Of a stretch of 27,722 nucleotides of DNA, positions 17,985-26,092 are shown piece by piece. Within the stretch, counting starts at the first letter, position 1; each line of letters opens with the position of its first letter. This stretch comes from Coprinopsis marcescibilis (Eukaryota > Basidiomycota > Agaricomycetes > Agaricales > Psathyrellaceae): positions 144,500 to 172,221 of the forward strand of contig ML210195.1 in the NCBI GenBank assembly GCA_004369085.1. Reading direction: 5' to 3'. The notes beneath the pieces were generated by a model. The model had not been told where the DNA came from. It made no database searches and saw only the letters and a program-made list of their open reading frames with translations. Both the position numbers and the translations under genes were made by a program.

Positions 17985-18157
17985 GTGAGCACTTATATGG
18001 TCTAGACAAAATGCTCAATACTCATTGCTTATCTCAACGTAAACCAAAAAACCTGCAATCATTGTTTCCCACTGCCCTCTGCTCTGCCCTCTGCTCTACC
18101 CTCTGCATGTCTGTACACTATTCCGCACAATACACATATTTTTCATTTCAAAAACAG
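17985..18157 (+). other. Intron-like segment inside ORF1 of the retrotransposon
   Basis: GTGAGC donor at 17985 and AACAG acceptor at 18157. Splicing turns ...DSIG-stop into ...DSIGLGIEDHISRFSIAD, leading into the zinc-cluster exon in frame. The 173 nt between contain several stops and low-complexity CTCTGC repeats. Confidence 0.55.
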
Positions 18158-18468
18158 GCTTGGGATAGAAGACCACATCAGTCGCTTCTCCATTGCAGAC
18201 TCTCCTCAAAGGGTCTCCAAACGTGAAAGATCACTGTCAACATTGCCAGAAAGGTCCCATCACACACCGAGAAGGCCAAACAGGAGACTGACAAGGCCAA
18301 AATCGCCGAACTATGACAGCAAGGCATTGGCGGAGGCAACGCCAAGGCACAGTGCAAAGAAAGCAAGACACAACGATGGACTACAGGTTTTTTGGTCAGG
18401 GGCGAGAGAGCAGGCGACAACTCTCTCACCATGCTCCATTTGCCTCAGCTGCCAACGACACAACATCT

Positions 18469-18516
18469 GGGAGTGCAGAACAAGCACCCTGTGGGAGTGC
18501 AGAACAAGCACCCTGT
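18469..18516 (+). repeat. 24-bp tandem duplication in the ORF1/ORF2 overlap
   Basis: GGGAGTGCAGAACAAGCACC plus CTGT occurs twice in tandem. The 24-bp unit keeps frame in both overlapping ORFs (ECRTSTLW twice in ORF1; GSAEQAPC twice in the other frame). Confidence 0.85.
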
Positions 18517-18654
18517 GGGATGGCTCCCCAGCATACTGCACCAAAATGGACAAAGGTCGTCTGTGAAACCCAAGTGGAACTATCCTCTGCTCCAATTGGC
18601 AAGCAGGAAAGTGCACCAGCAGAACCCGCGACAATCAGCACGAGTGCTCAGGAT

Positions 18655-21600
18655 GCAGGGAACCGTCTCACGGAGCTATGTGCTGCCCTCAAGCACAGGC
18701 AGCTTGATGTGCAAGCACCTTACCACCCTGCAGCATGGGAGAAACACCTCACAGCAGCAGGCATCTGGGAGGAATACAAATCAGTCCCGGAAGGTCTGGC
18801 ATATGGTTTTGACACCGGCATTCCAAACATTACAAAAACATTCTCACCACACAACCGACCGTCAGTCATCGAGTTCCAGGATGAATTCCAAAACATCATC
18901 TGCTCTGAGCTTGAGAAAGGGCAATACCTGGGCCCCCTCTCCCAAAGTGAGGTGGAGAGTCTCATTGGACCTTTCCAGACATCCCCGCTCAGCATCATTC
19001 CAAAGTCTGGAAAGCCAGGCAAATACCAACTCATTCAAAATCTCTCCCACCCCCACCCATCGTCACATCATGCTGTCACATCAATCAACAGCCAAATTGA
19101 CTCTGCAAAGTTTCCTTGCACATGGGGAACATTCAACACAATATGGCTTATTATCGCACGACTATCAAGGGGCACCCAAGCAGCTGTCAAAGATGTCAAA
19201 GAGCCATACCACACCATACCCCTCTGCCCCTCCCAATGGCTGGGAATTGTCATCAGACTGGACCACAACACATTCATCATTGACTTCCAAGACTGCTTTG
19301 GCCTTGTGTCAGGAAGTGGCTGCTATGGGAGGGTGGGTGATGCAGGAACCCAAATCATGCGATCAAATGGCATTGGCCCTGTCTCAAAGTGGGTGGACGA
19401 CTACATCTTCTTCCACATTCCCTGCACTGCCCTTGCAGAGTACAACAGCCAGCACCAGCAATGGGCTAGAGAAATCCACAAAAACAGTGGAAGACAACAA
19501 GAGGGTGGGAAAATATGGTTCCAAGGAAAACCCATGCCAAATGGAAAATCAGAGGAGTATGACGAAAGCTGTACCACCCCAAATCAGGATCTTTCCCACT
19601 CTTCAGCAAGGTCGACAGAGGATCTGGACTTCACATACTGCATGGACGACATCTGCAGCCTCTCGAACAAGCTGGGAATCCCTTGGGACGAAGCGAAGGA
19701 CATCCTGTTTGGCAACTCGGTTCAGTTCATCAGACTGGTCTGGGATCTACAGAACTGTACCATGGGCCTGGCCAACGTGAAACAACAGAAATACCTCAGA
19801 GCCATTGGCAAATGGAATTGAGCACCCAGACACACACTCGAAGAGACACAGAAGCTGTATGGGAAGCTACTTCATGCCTGCTTCATCTCTCCAGAGGGGA
19901 GAGCATACCTCACATGCTTGGAAAGCCTCATGGGCCTCTTTGGTAACTGTCCTTTCATGCCATGTACCCCTCTCAAGCACACTGGCCAAGACCTTCTATG
20001 GTGGCGGCAAGCACTCTCGAACCCACAAACAGCCTGGCCTATTACAAACCCAGACAACACATGCATCATTGACCTTGATGCTTTCTCGGAAGCTAGCTCA
20101 GAAGTTGGCATTGGAATCACCATCAGGAACCACTGGCAGGCCTGGAGGCTCCTCCCAGGTTGGAAGACCAACGGATGGGACATTGGCTGGGCAGAAGCAG
20201 TTGGATTCCTTTTCCTTGTCATATCCATCATGACACACTGAGAAGCATCAAAAATACCAAGCAAGCCCAACACTCACATCATGGTATATGGCGACAACCA
20301 AGGGGTGGTCAAGGGATGGAAATGCGGGTGCAGCTGGAACTGGCCAACCAACACTATCTTCCGACTTGTCCACACCATCAGTCAGAACAAGTGTGTCAAA
20401 GTGGTTGCAAAGTACGTCCCAAGTGCCGACAACCCTGCTGACAATCCATCCAGAGGAAAGTATGGCCCTACATCCTACCTCCTCCCACCCATACCCATCC
20501 TGAATGAGCTTGCCAAGTTTGTCATCAACTTTGATGCCCTCTCACAAATACTGAGCACCATCTGCTACAACAAGGAACGATGCCAGCCACCATCCCCAAG
20601 AAGTGATGGGAGCAGCAAACAGCTAGCAAAGAAGAGGAGGATATCGACCTCCACTTCCTTCAACAGGTTGAGGATTGGAGAATTGACTGACAGTGTACCA
20701 AACCCACCCAAGCCAAAACCCTACCTGCCAAGCTCAACACCCAGCATCTCACATCGGCACCCTCACGTACCTGCATGTGAATGCCTGCATAGATGGATCC
20801 CAGTCAACACAAGAAACACTCTGGACAAGCAGGGCCATCCCATAAACTTACACAAAGCTGACCTAGATCGCATCAGGATGGCCATCTCCAGCGCATGGGA
20901 GGAGGGGACAAGAGAAGTGTACAGCTCAGGCCTACTGACCTTCCACGTCTTCTGTGACAGAAAGGAAGTGCCTGAAGTGCAGTGAGCCCCAGTAAGCCCT
21001 GTTCTGCTGACAGTGTTCATCTTGACACTAGTAGGGCTTCATGCAGGCTCCACGATTTGCAAGTACACCTATGGCGTCAGAGTGTGGCATCTGCTGTATG
21101 GCATTGAGTGGAAGGTGAACAGGGATGAGCTGGAGTTGCTATTGAGGGCAGCAGACAAAGCCATGCTGGACTCATCGAGGCGGAAGAAATGTGAGCCATG
21201 GACAGTTGAGCACATTGCAAAACTAAAGCAGCACCTTGACCTGGCAGACCCACTGCATGTTGCAGTGTTTGCCTGTCTGATGACAGCATTCTACAGATGT
21301 GCTCGCTTGGGAGAGTTCATGACCAGGACTCTTAAGTCCTTCAACCCTACCCTGCACGTCAAGCCCATGGATGTGCGTGAGGAGGTGGACCAAGGCCAGA
21401 GGCACTCAGTGATGTTTCATCTGCCTCGTACCAAGGCCTCACAGGCAGGAGAGGATGTCTCATGGGCCAAGCAAGATGGGGAGACCGACCCTGATGCAGC
21501 CTTCCAAGCACACCTGGATGCAAATGAACCACCACAGACAGGCCCCCTCTTTGCCTACACCACAAACAGGATGAAAATGCGCCACAAGCCATTAACCAAG

Positions 21601-21868
21601 GTGAAATTCTTGGCAGTGATGCACTTGGCAGCCATCCAGGCAGGCCTGGAACCTCTGAAAGGCCATGGCATTCGCATTGGCTCAACATTGGAATACCTGT
21701 TTGTGTGGAACACCATTCGATGTCATGAAGGTGAAAGGAAGGTGGGCCAGCGATGCCTTCCTGGCATATCTCTGCAAGCATGCCCAAATACTGGCCCCAT
21801 ACATGCAGGCCCAGTCGGCAGTGCACCAGGACTTTGTGTGCATTGTAATGCCACCCCTTTGGAGATAG
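18655..21868 (+). pseudogene. pol: ORF2: reverse transcriptase, RNase H, tyrosine recombinase
   Basis: The start is uncertain; the frame is open from 18313 and overlaps ORF1, and clear homology begins near 18700 (PYHPAAWEKHLTAAGIWEEY). RT: PFQTSPLSIIPKSGKPGKYQ then LIQNLSHP, KDVKEPYHTIPL and the catalytic WVDDYIFF (about 19391-19414). RNase H: CIIDLDAFSEASSEVGIGIT, AEAVGF, YGDNQGVVKGW and ADNPADNPSRG supply the D-E-D-D residues. Recombinase: first Arg in FYRCARLGEFM (about 21300), H-x-x-R in GHGIRIGSTLEYL (about 21665-21700). After a frameshift near 21700 come VKGRWASDAF and AYLCKHAQILAPYMQAQ, with the nucleophile Tyr region. TGA stops at 19819, 20239 and 20983. All catalytic motifs are recognisable, so decay is recent in terms of sequence but complete in terms of function. 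Confidence 0.85.
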
Positions 21869-22899
21869 CTACACGGCACTCAGTGAGTACCGTCTCCTAA
21901 TGGATTGGGTCCCAAGATTCGCTCGATGCATCACGGTACTCCTAACATCTGGGAATCGCAGCTCATCTCTTTCCCTAGATTCGGAAATCCTCATGGATCA
22001 AAAAGCCGTTCCGGCTTTCACCCAGTCTCCCTTCTACTTCCTCTCTGTACATCTCTCTCCCTGTCTCCCTCTCTCTCTCATTTCACCTCCATACAAGACA
22101 GCTTGAGCATAGTCCAAAGATCTGTTTATTGAGAGTTTGTGGACTCTGTGTTTGATCTGCTGTTCAAACTTTATGGGCACCTTTTGGATGTCTGACCAGG
22201 CAGATCTCCACTCATCTTGGGTATGTGGCTGGTTGGAGGGGAGTCGGATGTAGCGACGGAGGCTGGTCATGATGATGATAAGATATGATATAGAGCCGGG
22301 ATGAAGATCAAGTTTGAAAGAGTGAAGGTTGCACTAAGTGGGTGACTTGTATAGTGCAACATCTGGAACTTCAATAGGTTTCAGTGTGATCTTTACCAAA
22401 TATGTTGAGATGCGTCGCTGATGGCTGCCTCCAAATGTCTATGGATGACTATCAGCCCTGCCACCTAGACTGGTGACCAGTCGTGCGTGACTGTGCCAGG
22501 TCATGTTATGAAGACTGCCGTCTGTCGATATAATGACCGGTACAGCTGGGTTTGAATTGGAAGGATCCCCATGGCTTTTCTTCGATTTACGAATTAGGAA
22601 GGATACGACAGCACGTGCCCAATCCGTTAGCCGTGGGCTGCGTTTGATGTTGACTGTTCACATCCTCATCTGCCTTTGCCTTCATGCTTCTGCTCATCTG
22701 AGCTGTACGATACTATTTATTTCATTTTGTTCCTTTTGTCTCATGAATTTGGAAAGCCTGCGCCTTCAGTTCAAGAGCTCTCAGAAAAATCAGGAATCTC
22801 CTGCAAGACAACATTGAACATACAGTTCTTATTCAATGCGAATATTCCTGTTGAAAAGCCTCCAGCGCCTGCTTTATGGCTTCGTTTCGATGCAGCTGA
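21869..22899. other. Non-coding stretch after the recombinase retrotransposon
   Basis: Contains a hairpin AAAGCCG-TTC-CGGCTTT near 22001-22018, a pyrimidine-rich CT run at about 22025-22085, and a small inverted repeat GACTGG-TGA-CCAGTC near 22469-22484. A minus-strand frame at 22034-22270 is listed separately. The right border of the retrotransposon should lie here, but no terminal repeat copy was found. Confidence 0.4.
22034..22270 (-). CDS. Possible small hypothetical protein (78 aa)
   Basis: ATG at 22270 on the minus strand: MTSLRRYIRLPSNQPHTQDE, then WRSAWSDIQKVPIKFEQQI and HRVHKLSINRSLDY. Composition is protein-like for the first 60 residues (charged, with Trp and aromatic residues). 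The last 15 residues are translated from the CT-rich run and look spurious, so the true gene may have an intron or end earlier. No known domain is recognised. It could also be a chance frame. Confidence 0.2.
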   Translation of the reverse strand: MTSLRRYIRLPSNQPHTQDEWRSAWSDIQKVPIKFEQQIKHRVHKLSINRSLDYAQAVLYGGEMRERGRQGERCTERK

Positions 22900-23152
22900 A
22901 CAGCTTATAGGACGCAGATGCTGCTATCGCAAAAAGCTGTTGTGCCTCGCGAATTTCAACTGGAATCAACAATAGCGACTCCGTTACAGGGCAGCACTCG
23001 ATTGGAACTGGTTATGGGAAGACTTGATCCCTCATTTGCCAGCATATTTTCCAGATGGCATTTCGGCCGTTGTCTCGCCCCTGAAGCGATTCCAGGATCT
23101 GCAAGTGCTCACGTTCGAGCGGTATGGGCTACGGGCTGTTGCTATTAATGAG
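22900..23152 (+). pseudogene. RecQ-type DNA helicase relic
   Basis: Three consecutive pieces in three different frames match the start of the helicase core. PREFQLESTIATPLQG (about 22930-22990) is the Q-motif lead-in seen in fungal RecQ-like proteins (P-R-x-F-Q). IGTGYGKT (23001-23024) is Walker A. LIPHLPAYFPDGISAVVSPL and KRFQDLQVLTFERYGLRAVA (23024-23140) correspond to motif Ia, normally I-S-P-L-x-x-L-x-x-D-Q. Two frameshifts fall within 100 bp, and homology stops after AINEGM, before the DEAH motif. The 22670-22900 stretch is open but I cannot assign it. Such RecQ-like genes are repeated in many Agaricomycete genomes. Confidence 0.5.
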
Positions 23153-23653
23153 GGTATGGGGCGCTGCTAGCATTATGTCAGCTTGATGCCTTCCAAATCG
23201 GGTCAGCCACGGGCCCTCACCCAAAAATATTCGAGCTGTACCGGTCGTTGTATCGACAGACGCAGTCTTCATAACGTGACTTGCTCACGAACGACCGGTC
23301 ACCGGTCTAGGTCTACCTGCCACCAGCAATTTGGGACGTCAACATGGCAAGTCACGATAGTCTCGGTTCACCCAGCCGTTTACGGACGCTCATCCAAATT
23401 GAGAATCACGGCCGTAAACTTCCCAATTTGGATGAGCGTCCGTAAACGGCTGGGTGAACCGAGACTAGTCACGAGTTTGTTCCGAGAGACACAGTTTGTT
23501 GCGCTTCAAAGTTCGCTCGCAGCGATGAACACAGAATGAAGAGTCTCATCGCCGCTGTTGCAGCACTGCATCTTTGGTATTTTGCTGTTGTTTCACATGA
23601 ATTTTGTCGCATTCTGACTATTTTCTGCACAGTGAGCGCTAGCCCGCTCAGAA
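23153..23653. other. Non-coding stretch holding the fold-back element
   Basis: No supported gene. Apart from the fold-back element at 23358-23467 there is a 10-bp inverted repeat ACCGGTCGTT (23240-23249) with AACGACCGGT (23290-23299). The right part may be the RCC1 promoter or 5' exon region. Confidence 0.45.
23358..23467. mobile_element. 110-bp fold-back MITE with 44-bp inverted repeats and target duplication
   Basis: The left arm (23358-23401, starting TAGTCTCGG) is the exact reverse complement of the right arm (23424-23467, ending CCGAGACTA). The loop is only 22 nt. GTCACGA flanks it on both sides (23351-23357 and 23468-23474). If the last A is counted as flank, the duplication is 8 bp (AGTCACGA). 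A perfect 44-bp stem plus flanking duplication is strong evidence for a non-autonomous inverted-repeat transposon. The 8-bp reading would suggest the hAT superfamily; the superfamily remains open. Confidence 0.8.
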
Positions 23654-23946
23654 GTGGGACGCATCGCAAATGTGCCAAACGGTTTTGCAATGCCGACTGG
23701 TCCAGCACCCAACATTAGGACCAACCTCGACGGTCGCCCAAGGTCGGCCACTTCGACTGCGACGCTATCGAAATCTCGATTCGGACTCCAGCTCGTTGAA
23801 ATGTCCGAAACGCACACAGTTTTGCCAACCGACGCGGAGCTCGTGCAGATCGCCTTGAAAGGGTGCCCGGTACCAAAGCTGGTGCTGGAATCGTCACCGT
23901 CACTTCCGGCGGCTTACACACCTACCTGCTCGACGATGCCGGTAAC

Positions 23947-24006
23947 GTACGTCCTAATCTACTCTCAAGGTATTCGAATGCTGACTATGGAACGTGAACT
24001 GTGTAG
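23947..24006 (+). other. Intron 1 of the RCC1 homologue
   Basis: GTACGT donor, GTGTAG acceptor, 60 nt, phase 0. It joins DDAGN to VWSSGTNDEG exactly within a propeller blade. Confidence 0.8.
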
Positions 24007-24219
24007 GTTTGGTCATCAGGGACCAACGACGAAGGCGCGCTTGGACGCGGGACCAAGAAAGACCCTAGTGACAATGAGCCCGACTTCAGGGCTAACCATT
24101 ATGCAGTCATCAAGGGGCTCAACGACGACGAGCTCCGTGCTACCAGATTAGCGGCTGACCACAAATTCGGCGCCGCCTTGGGCGAGAAGGGTGAGCTCAA
24201 AGTCTGGGGTACATTCCGC

Positions 24220-24275
24220 GTGAGTCTCCCCTCCCCCCCTACCAACCTAACACTAAAATGCTAACCCCCATCAAG
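24220..24275 (+). other. Intron 2 of the RCC1 homologue
   Basis: GTGAGT donor after TTCCGC, CATCAAG acceptor, 56 nt. Using it, the next exon is off by one base relative to the blade-3 frame. A donor at 24224 (GTCTCC) would restore frame but is weak. Confidence 0.6.
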
Positions 24276-25122
24276 ACAACGAAGGCAAATCCAGCTTCAG
24301 CTCCGACGTCAAGAAACAGCTCCTCCCCACCTCTGTCTCCGTGCTCGGCAGAACGACCGCGCGACCCCAGTACGACCCCATCTCCTCCATAACCGCCAGC
24401 GAGAACCACCTGGTGGCGCTCACGACGCGGGGCGAGGTCTACTCCTGGAGCATCGGCGGCTCAGGCCAGCTCGGCCGCCGCGTGCTCGTGCGGCACAAGC
24501 AGGACGCGCTCGTTCCCCAACGCGTCGTGCTCGGCCTCCGCGCCACCTTTGCCGTAGACGAGGCGGGCGAGGTCTGGGCGTGGGGCATGAACAGCGTCGG
24601 CCAGCTGGGCATCGGCGAGCGCGGCGATGGCGTCTCGCAGCCTACGAGACTACCTATGCTCAGTCCTGCCAACATGGGCGGGGGCCGGGTGGTGTAGGTT
24701 GAGGGGGGCGAGTTTCATACGCTGTTTTTGACGGCGAAGGGCGGGTGTACGTGTGTGGCGCGTGCAATGATTTTCAGCTGGGGATTCCGGAGGAGCATGA
24801 GGCGTTTGGGGGGGAGGGGACGAGGGGCGCGGAGTGTGTGGCGGAGCCGGTGCTTGTGCCGCTGCCTGCGGCGGTCGAGGGGGATCCGGTTGTGGGTATA
24901 TCGTGTGGGCCGCGGTATAATATGGCGGTGACGAAGGAGGGCGTGCTGTTGTCGTGGGGCGTGGGGTTGCAGGGTGAGCTGGGCTTGGCGGGGAATGCGG
25001 AGAGTGCGGTTACGCCGCAGGTTGTGGTGAGGAAGGAGGGCAGCTGGGCAGTTGAGCAGGTTTCGTGTGGGGGGCAACATGTTATTGGGCTGTTTAGGAA
25101 GAGGGAGGACGATGATTCGTAG

Positions 25123-26092
25123 GGCGCCTTGTCTTGTTGGTATGTGTGGTGCTTCGTGAAGATTGTAATGTAATTGAGGCGGGATAGAGTGTATTTGGTG
25201 GTGGCGGTATGCACGTCTCGAGTCTGAGGACAGGACCACGAAAAGGAATCTGGGTGGTATTTACATACGATATATCCTTATTTGATTTTATTCATTTTAC
25301 TCAGATACATAGACTCATTCATGCATTCGTACGTTTGCTATAACCTGTTTCCGCTATAAGTCTGCCTGTGTGTGTTGTATTTTCAGCTTAGTACCGCGTT
25401 GTACGATCAGTTTATGTACTAGAGTGCTTGATTGGACCGTGGGTTTGTGGTCGTGATGCCTTTCGCTCCTGTGTCCAATGGTATATGTAGCTACAGTCGA
25501 ACCGGTCCTAAACCATACCTGCCAAAACCCCATAATCACCGAAAACCGATGCATTTTGGCGTCCACCGAGTTGATGCGTTGACGGAAACTCGGTGGCTCT
25601 GGGATCTACCTGATTACCCATACCTTCCTCCGATCATGGAGGTGTATGGGTTATGACCGACTCAACTGTATATTGGATGCGGCGGGTTGTTGAGAATATA
25701 ACGGACGTCGGGACATGTGCATGAAGGGCGGGTTGTCGGGGTGGCCCGCGCGTGAGCCTGATGGCGGTTGCATTGCAAAATCAGGCGCCAAAGCAGCGTG
25801 TCAGCGAGTCTGTCCCGCGCAGCCCCTTTGCGCAACTTTGCGCATCCTCGACGACATGCGCAGATATTATCGGTGGCATATAGACTGGATGTAGTGTTTG
25901 AGCGACAAAATTAAGACAGATAAGATGTTCATGGTGGAATGCTGTGTCAGAAGCCCGTGTAAACCGAGGCTGCTGTGCAGGGGCTTGCAAGTATTCGCAG
26001 ATCTGCTGTTGACATCGTCCCCTTGCTCTCTCGTTCTAGTTCTCTTCCACTCTTCACTGTGCAGCGTAGCTTGCGTCGTCGATTCTTTGGGC
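25123..26092. other. Intergenic region between RCC1 and the NACHT gene
   Basis: No supported gene. Two neighbouring hairpins: CCACCGAGTT (25563-25572) with AACTCGGTGG (25587-25596), and ACCCATAC (25616-25623) with GTATGGGT (25644-25651). A 7-bp inverted repeat GCCTGAT...ATCAGGC lies near 25757-25787. The stretch before 26093 is pyrimidine-rich, as in fungal promoters. Confidence 0.5.

Larger units (their letters stand above)
17081..18707 (+). pseudogene. gag: ORF1 (gag-like) of the recombinase retrotransposon
   Basis: ATG 17081 (MADIAQNENCIHHNPHNIVE) opens a frame with a Glu/Gln/Arg-rich coiled-coil stretch (EERALQQQEEEEQNVEER type) ending in TGA 17360. A shift near 17390 leads to KPIAPNRAVS and FKYIELYYFTLEGHAEAS. 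After TGA near 17597 it goes on with FTPMAATRASKKVIPDHQLT and YQAEVRQEWHNTLRPSS. A 173-nt intron (17985-18157) then joins SIG to LGIEDHISRF. The last exon holds CSICLSCQRHNIWEC (C-x2-C-x5-H-x4-C) and, after TGA 18564, a second Cys/His cluster (CSNWQAGKC, HECSGCREPSHGAMCC). It closes with TGA 18705, overlapping ORF2. Probable role: RNA-binding structural protein. Domain reading is by motif only. Confidence 0.65.
17081..21868 (+). mobile_element. Tyrosine-recombinase (DIRS/Ngaro-like) retrotransposon, decayed
   Basis: Gene order: ORF1 (gag-like, with zinc clusters), then ORF2 with reverse transcriptase, RNase H and a tyrosine recombinase instead of a DDE integrase. That combination defines the DIRS/Ngaro class, which integrates through a circular intermediate without target duplication. 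In-frame stops in both ORFs are all TGA, and two frameshifts (near 17390 and 21700) are seen. I could not find the split direct or inverted terminal repeats expected of this class, so the element borders are those of the coding region only. Confidence 0.8.
23654..25122 (+). pseudogene. RCC1: RCC1 homologue (Ran guanine-nucleotide exchange factor), with lesions
   Basis: RCC1 is the chromatin-bound exchange factor that loads Ran with GTP; it folds as a seven-bladed propeller. Blades visible: SGGLHTYLLDDAG...VWSSGTNDEGALGRGT; LAADHKFGAALGEKGELKVW; ITASENHLVALTTRGEVYSW; ATFAVDEAGEVWAWGMNSVG; GGEFHTLFLT...VCGACNDFQLGIP; ISCGPRYNMAVTKEGVLLSW; VSCGGQHVIGLF. A plausible start region is MSETHTVLPTDAELVQIAL at 23801, or further upstream in the same frame. 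Introns 23947-24006 and 24220-24275. Problems: a 1-nt loss near 23878 (PK to GAG), a frame mismatch across the second intron (unless a weak donor at 24224 is used), TAG at 24695, and a 1-nt loss in a G-rich run near 24743. GC content is far above the neighbours. Either a dying second copy or sequence errors in G-rich runs. Confidence 0.85.

Noticed and set aside
18313..18650. ORF2 start taken as an independent N-terminal domain with the GSAEQAPC repeat
   Set aside because: The same bases encode the zinc-cluster exon of ORF1 in another frame, which has recognisable Cys/His spacing; the other frame is low-complexity and probably open only by chance or overlap.
22025..22085. CT-rich run as a functional microsatellite
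   Set aside because: Irregular CT/CCT mixture without a consistent unit; it only distorts the end of the minus-strand ORF.
24715..25239. 174-aa minus-strand ORF opposite RCC1
   Set aside because: It is an antisense shadow of the GC-rich RCC1 blades, His/Pro/Arg-rich and without independent support.
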